A stretch of 64,000 nt of DNA from Xenopus tropicalis (Eukaryota > Chordata > Amphibia > Anura > Pipidae): positions 45,519,961 to 45,583,960 of the forward strand of contig NC_030686.2 in NCBI RefSeq assembly GCF_000004195.4. The letters run 5' to 3'. The translations under genes and the position numbers were made by a program. This document shows positions 58,527 to 64,000 of this stretch, one piece after another; position 1 is the first letter of the stretch; every line of letters starts with the position of its first letter. Under the pieces are notes generated by a model, which worked only from the letters and a program-made list of their open reading frames with translations, had not been told where the DNA came from and did not search any database.

Positions 58527-58860
58527 GCCATACACTAATATCCACTAGTTTGGCGAGGTCGCCAAGCGAACAGATCTTCTCCCAATATTCCCACCTACAG
58601 GTGGGCCATATTGGGCTAATTCGATCGTTTGGCCCCAGGGATAAATCCCATCGGGCCATTCTTATTTCCATTATGGACCTATATACATAACCAACCCAAT
58701 GCAGTCCCTGATCTGACAGAAAAAATCAAACCTACCTTATCAAGATCTGGCCGATTTCAGGATAGATGTCATTCAGGGAGGCCCGTCGATGGTGCCCATA
58801 CACAGGCAGATAAGCTGCCGAATCGGTAGCTGATCATGGCCCGTGTATGGCCACCTTAAG
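58527..58860. mobile_element. MITE with TTAAGGTGGCCATACAC ends
   Basis: The left end is AAAGGTGGCCATACAC and the right end GTGTATGGCCACCTTAA, inverted. The interior has CGATCGTTTGG and GGCAGATAAGCTGCCGAATCGG. It is the best preserved copy of the family also seen at 3126 and 40797. DNA from 57321 to 58526 has no recognised gene. Confidence 0.85.
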
Positions 58861-59114
58861 TCTGAATGCTATCAAGTAGCTGCTACTTAGTAGCTACATT
58901 TGGGAATATGGAGGGGTAACAGTTTCTACTTTGAGTGCTTTGCATGAAAGATAGTTAGTGGGGTCTACATCTGCACCCCCCGTGTTGTGATTATACTGAA
59001 CCCTGTACCTTAGGTGGAGTATAATAAAGATTTAGGGAGGCTTAAACACCCTAAGAAGAGACTAACTGGCATATATTTAGATATATAGTTACTGGCTGGT
59101 ATGTAGAGTTGCTG

Positions 59115-60145
59115 TACAGTGATTATACCGGGACACCGGCCTGCAGAGACCCTGTACAGTGATTTTACCGGGACACCGGCCTGCAGAGACCCTGTACAGT
59201 GATTTTACCGGGACACCGGCCTGCAGAGACCCTGTACAGTGATTATACCGGGACACCGGCCTGCAGAGACCCTGTACAGTGATTATACCGGGACACCGGC
59301 CTGCAGAGACCCTGTACAGTGATTATACCGGGACACCTGGCCTGCAGAGACCCTGTACAGTGATTATACCGGGACATGGCCTGCAGAGACCCTGTACAGT
59401 GATTATATACCGGGACACCGGCCTGCAGAGACCCTGTACAGTGATTATACGGGACACCGGCCTGCAGAGACCCTATACAGTGATTATACCGGGACACCGG
59501 CCTGCAGAGACCCTGTACAGTGATTATACCGGGACACCGGCCTGCAGAGACCCTGTACAGTGATTATACCGGGACACCGGCCTGCAGAGACCCCTGTACA
59601 GTGATTATACCGGGGACACCGGCCTGCAGAGACCCTGTACAGTGATTATACCGGGACACCGGCCTGCAGAGACCCTGTACAGTGATTATACCGGGACACC
59701 GGCCTGCAGAGACCCTGTACAGTGATTATACCGGGACACCGGCCTGCAGAGACCCTGTACAGTGATTATACCGGGACACTGGCCTGCAGAGACCCTGTAC
59801 AGTGATTATACTGGGACACTGGCCTGCAGAGACCCTGTACAGTGATTATACTGGGACACTGGCCTGCAGAGACCCTGTACAGTGATTATACCAGGACACC
59901 GGCCTGCAGAGACCCTGTACAGTGATTATACCGGGACACCGGCCTGCAGAGACCCTGTACAGTGATTATACTGGGACACTGGCCTGCAGAGACCCTGTAC
60001 AGTGATTATACTGGGACACTGGCCTGCAGAGACCCTGTACAGTGATTATACTGGGACACTGGCCTGCAGAGACCCTGTACAGTGATTATACTGGGACACC
60101 GGCCTGCAGAGACCCTGTACAGTGATTATACGGGGACACCGGCCA
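59115..60145. repeat. 40-bp minisatellite, about 26 copies
   Basis: The unit is GATTATACCGGGACACCGGC plus CTGCAGAGACCCTGTACAGT. Early units include GATTTTACC variants, the middle has small indels, and later units mostly read CTGGGACACTGG. Degenerate units continue to about 60270. Confidence 0.97.
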
Positions 60146-60270
60146 TTAGAGAGATACCATGCAGTGATTATACCTGCACTTAGAGACAGAGGCACTATGC
60201 AGTGATTACAGCAGAACTAAAGAATGCATTGTACTTTGATTACCAGAACTCAAACCAGCAGAGAGACCCC

Positions 60271-61319
60271 GTGCAGCAGTTAAAGTGAAACATAAGCCTA
60301 ATAAAGGTTTCAGACATAGTCAAGCTGAACCCCTTTCCCAAATACAGTTAGCTTAAGGTTACAGAAGCTCAGCCCATCAGAGAATTAGCGAAATTACATT
60401 GGAACCCAGGCCCATAGAGACTTCATGAAGTAATTATGCTGTGAAACAAACATGCACTGTTAGTCTCCAGTAATTGCTCTAAACCGGCAAAAATGAAGCA
60501 GGAAATGGGGAAGACAGAGAGATGCGCAGTATCATTGCTCTTCTCTCACAGACTCGTGCCATTGCCCTCCCAAATCAAAGCAACCGGGGGCTCAGCAGAC
60601 TCTCAGACCAGCCCTGGATAAGATAATTATGGTCAGTATATAGATCGATTTACAGTCCAAGAACATAGACCCTACTGTCCCCCAGCAACATCCGTTTTGG
60701 GCTAAAGCTTACCTTTTCAAGGAAAACAATAGCTGGCAATAAGGTAATTGTCATAAAAGTGGCACACTTTGCTCCAAGTCTAGTAACCCATAGCAACAAG
60801 TCAGTTATCAATAAATGTTACCAGAAAATGTCTGCCGTTATTTCATGACCCCCAACCAACAGCTGCTATCTGGTGAGGTCTATGGTTATTGTATCCCTGC
60901 AGGATATTGATAGCACCAAGCTATAAAGATGCAAAATCCTTATATTATGACCTATGGGGCTCCTGAAGAATTAGGGGCCATAAAGGGACAAGTTCTTCTA
61001 GTCCCTGGAATCATACTGTGGTACATGGGTCTGGGCAGTATTGGACTGGGTCTCCTAGGGCCCAACGGAGAAAAGCAGTTATATGTATACTGCCTAGCCC
61101 ACCCATTTCCCCACCCCAAATGATGTCACTGCCTGCCCCCCAACCTAAAGGCGGGTATTAATTGCAAAAAAAGGAGGCAACCCTACTTATCATGGCCTAG
61201 TCAAGCAATCTGGAAGGAAGGGGGACTCTGGGAGTTGTAACCATGCAATAGCTGAAGCACCATAGTCTTACCTATCACTGATTATCAAAGCCATGGTCCT
61301 TGTGGTACCTGATACAACA
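60271..61319. other. Intergenic sequence without a recognised gene
   Basis: It is unique-looking apart from a short MITE-like piece (GTAACCCATAGCAACAAGTCAG) near 60785. No exon was identified. Confidence 0.4.
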
Positions 61320-62460
61320 CTGCCCCCCCCCCCAGCCCAATAAATAGTGACTGTCTATGGCATCTTACAGCAGCCACTCTGGCATTTGCCTGAACCCACA
61401 GATTGCCAGTCTGGGCCTGGGCCCTGGCATTCCAAGTACCCAGAGGCCCAAACAGCCCCCCAGCCCAATAAATAGTGACTGTCTATGGCATCTTACAGCA
61501 GCCACTCTGGCATTTGCCTGAACCCACAGATTGCCAGTCTGGGCCTGGGCCCTGGCATTCCAAGTACCCAGAGGCCTAAACAGCCCCCCCAGCCCAATAA
61601 ATAGTGACTGTCTATGGCATCTTACAGCAGCCCCTCTGGCATTTGCCTGAACCCACAGATTGCCAGTCTGGGCCTGGGCCCTGGCATTCCAAGTACCCAG
61701 AGGCCTAAACAGCCCCCCCAGCCCAATAAATAGTGACTATGGCATCTTACAGCAGCCCCTCTGGCATTTGCCTGAACCCACAGATTGCCAGTCTGGGCCT
61801 GGGTCCTGGCATTCCAAGTACCCAGAGGCCCAAACAGCCCCCCCAGCCCAATAAATAGTGACTGTCTATGGCACCTTACAGCAGCCCCTCTGGCATTTGC
61901 CTGAACCCACAGATTGCCAGTCTGGGCCTGGGTCCTGGCATTCCAAGTACCCAGAGGCCCAAACAGCCCCCCCAGCCCAATAAATAGTGACTATGGCACC
62001 TTACAGTAGCCCCTCTGGCATTTGCCTGAATCCACAGATTGCCAGTCTGGGCCTGGGCCCTGGCATTCCAAGTACCCAGAGGCACAAACAGCCCCCCCAG
62101 CCCAATAAATAGTGACTGTCTGTGGCACCTTACAGCCCCCCTGGCATTCCCAGTACCCAGAGGCCCAAACAGCCCCCCCAGCCCAATAAATAGTGACTAT
62201 GGCATCTTACAGCAGCCCCTCTGGCATTTGCCGGAACCCACAGATTGCCAGTCTGGGCCTGGGCCCTGGCATTCCCAGTACACAGAGGCCCAAACAGCCC
62301 CCCCCCAGCCCAATAAATAGTGAGTGACTATGGCATCTTAAACCCACAGATTGCCAGTCTGGGCCTGGGCCCTGGCATTTCAAGTACACAGAGGCCCAAA
62401 CAGCCCCCCCCCCAGCCCAATGCCAGAACCCACAGATTGCCAGTCCGTGCCTGCCACTCT
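61320..62460 (+). repeat. 129-bp family array, about 9 units
   Basis: Same unit and orientation as 27020-27715. Several units are shortened (near 62140 and 62335). It ends at CAGATTGCCAGTCCGTGCCTG. Confidence 0.93.
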
Positions 62461-62949
62461 TATCTCTGTAGGGGGCCCAGGCAGGCTATGATTAGTGGGT
62501 TCCTTTCCTTACTTAATGCAGAAAGCAGCGAGCGTAGCCATAAATATTAATAGCAGCTCTTTCCCACAGACCCAGCGCTAGAGGTTCTGCGATTATCTAC
62601 AGTCACTGCGTGGAAGGGATGATTAGTGATGGGCATTAATGAGTATTGGCTTGATATATTCTCTTATTAAGGATTGTGCTGATTGTTCTTGAGCACTGGC
62701 TGACACGGCAAAGCCCTCCGCTTTTATTTCACAAGTCTCAACTCTGCAGGATCTCGGCATCAGCAAAAAGTGGGAATTCTCACTCTGAAAATGTAGGGTG
62801 TTGGTACCCTAGCTTGGCACCCATTCCCTTACAATTTACCCCCTGTGACTAAGCAGCCCAATTCCCTTACCGGCAGCTGCAGGCAACTAGGGGTACGTCG
62901 GAATGGACCTGGATTTCAAATACTCTGAAAATGCACTTACATTTGTAAA

Positions 62950-63215
62950 TGACCCCCTAAAGAGTTTACAAAAGGAGGCAACTAAATTAATAAAGGGAAT
63001 GGAGGAGCACAGTTAAAAAGACAGGGCACATACAGTCCACTTTATGGTGCCTTATTCACCAGTAGCTATTCTACAAGAGCATCAATTGAGATTAGAAGAA
63101 AGAAGGTTCCATTATCTGTTGCCTTTGTCTGTGTGTGTGTGTATATATACCTCTCCCTGAAGCCATTCTACTGGCGGATATAGTGGATAAAGCCAAGAGA
63201 GGGTTGGATACCTTT
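62950..63215. repeat. Dispersed frog repeat fragment
   Basis: ACTAAATTAATAAAGGGAATGGAGG and the later AAGAGAGGGTTGGATACC are typical of a high-copy amphibian repeat. A further piece (GGAGTCAGAAAGGAATTTTTCC) is at 63800-63945, beyond an inserted element. A (TG)n/(TA)n tract lies at about 63130-63150. Confidence 0.5.
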
Positions 63216-63221
63216 TTAGCA

Positions 63222-63490
63222 TGCAGGGTCAGACTGGGCCAGCGGGGCATCAGGAAAAACTCGGTGGTCCTCACTGACCCAAGCCCCCTCCCCTGCCCAA
63301 GCTGCCCCCTCTCCCCCAGTCAAAGCCGCAAACCTAAGGAGGTAAAAGGGATGCGGCATGGAAGGGGTGGACGTCGGGAGGAAGGCCCTGGAGGTCACAG
63401 CCCCATTGGGTCCCAACAGGGTCAGGTCTGGGCTGTTGGGGCCCACCAGATATTTTCCCAATGTCACGGCGGCCCAGTCCGACCCTGGGT
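63222..63490. mobile_element. MITE of the CAGGGTCGGACTGG family
   Basis: The ends are GCAGGGTCAGACTGGGCC on the left and GGCCCAGTCCGACCCTGG on the right. It interrupts the repeat above. Related to 16620-16862. Confidence 0.82.
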
Positions 63491-63559
63491 CCCAATGCTC
63501 CAGTCCGATGCTGTTAGCAAGAAAGGAGATAAATTGCAACCACTATAATACACCTAGGG

Positions 63560-63795
63560 CATATTTATTATGCTGTGTAAAAAACAGCGAGAAAATTCGC
63601 CAGGCTTCGCCGTGTAAAAATGGCGTAAAATCAGCACAATTTTTTTATCCGTTTTTTCTTCCACCGGAACTTATGGAAAATAACGTTGTAATATCCGGCG
63701 TTCAGACGACGATCTTTTCCATTTATTTTACACAGCTTTTTACTCGTTTTTTTGGGCGAATTTGTTTTAGACAGTATAATAAATACGGCCCCCTA
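63560..63795. mobile_element. AT-rich palindromic element
   Basis: GGGCATATTTATTATGCTGTG at the left pairs in inverted form with ACAGTATAATAAATACGGCCCC at the right. Inner parts also pair (CGAGAAAATTCGCC with GGGCGAATTTG). This looks like a fold-back MITE. Confidence 0.7.
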
Positions 63796-63949
63796 GTGCG
63801 ATATTGATCCTCGGACTTGTTTGGAGTCAGAAAGGAATTTTTCCACCTTCTGAGGCAAAGTATCAGCTGCTGAGTCCTTTGTACCCATTAAATACTATGA
63901 AATTACCGGAAAGCAATGGATTCTTCTTGGTATATTCTGTTGCCGGCCC

Positions 63950-64000
63950 AGGGTCGGACTGGGCCTGATGGACACCACTGACCCAGTCCCGCTCCCCAAT
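63950..64000. mobile_element. Start of a further CAGGGTCGGACTGG MITE, cut by the window edge
   Basis: CCCAGGGTCGGACTGGGCC is the family terminus; the element runs beyond base 64000. Confidence 0.7.

Overview
This window is vertebrate nuclear DNA and almost certainly comes from a Xenopus-type frog. The evidence is spliced vertebrate genes with GT-AG introns, CpG-rich head-to-head promoters, and many families that look like Xenopus transposons. These include TTAAAGG-ended MITEs (TTAA target type), an L2/CR1-clade LINE, a Tc1-like remnant, and tandem arrays grown out of transposon pieces. I cannot tell which Xenopus species it is from sequence alone.

Five protein-coding genes are present in the order MXRA7(-), JMJD6(-), METTL23(+), SRSF2(-), MFSD11(+). 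As I recall, this matches order and strand on human 17q25. Four have complete coding sequences that I could assemble exon by exon in frame: jmjd6 (6 coding exons, 403 aa), mettl23 (5 exons, 234 aa), srsf2 (2 coding exons, 220 aa) and mfsd11 (13 coding exons, 445 aa). Of mxra7 only the first coding exon is inside; the rest should lie left of base 1. jmjd6/mettl23 diverge from a shared 430-bp interval. srsf2/mfsd11 also diverge, but the mfsd11 5' end appears to lie about 6.5 kb away, beyond repeat arrays.

Layout: 1-2.0 kb satellite and CAGA/CTGA simple repeats; 2.1-5.7 kb mxra7 exon 1 between two inverted arrays of a 104-bp repeat; 6.1-7.2 kb an expanded LINE tail; 9.0-14.2 kb jmjd6; 14.6-17.5 kb mettl23; 19.9-23.6 kb srsf2; 24-29.7 kb tandem arrays, palindromic MITEs and a duplication; 29.9-50.3 kb mfsd11, whose introns hold MITEs, an L2 LINE and several arrays; 50.3-64 kb gene-free DNA with a Tc1 remnant, MITEs and three large arrays.

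I find no prokaryotic-style or defence-type system. The most unusual property is how often tandem repeats have expanded from parts of transposable elements (a LINE 3' tail, a MITE interior, one arm of a palindromic MITE, a whole MITE monomer). Other points of interest are the inverted arrays around mxra7 exon 1 and a stop-free 81-nt intron in the jmjd6 catalytic domain. Gene identities rest on remembered vertebrate homologues; no search was run.
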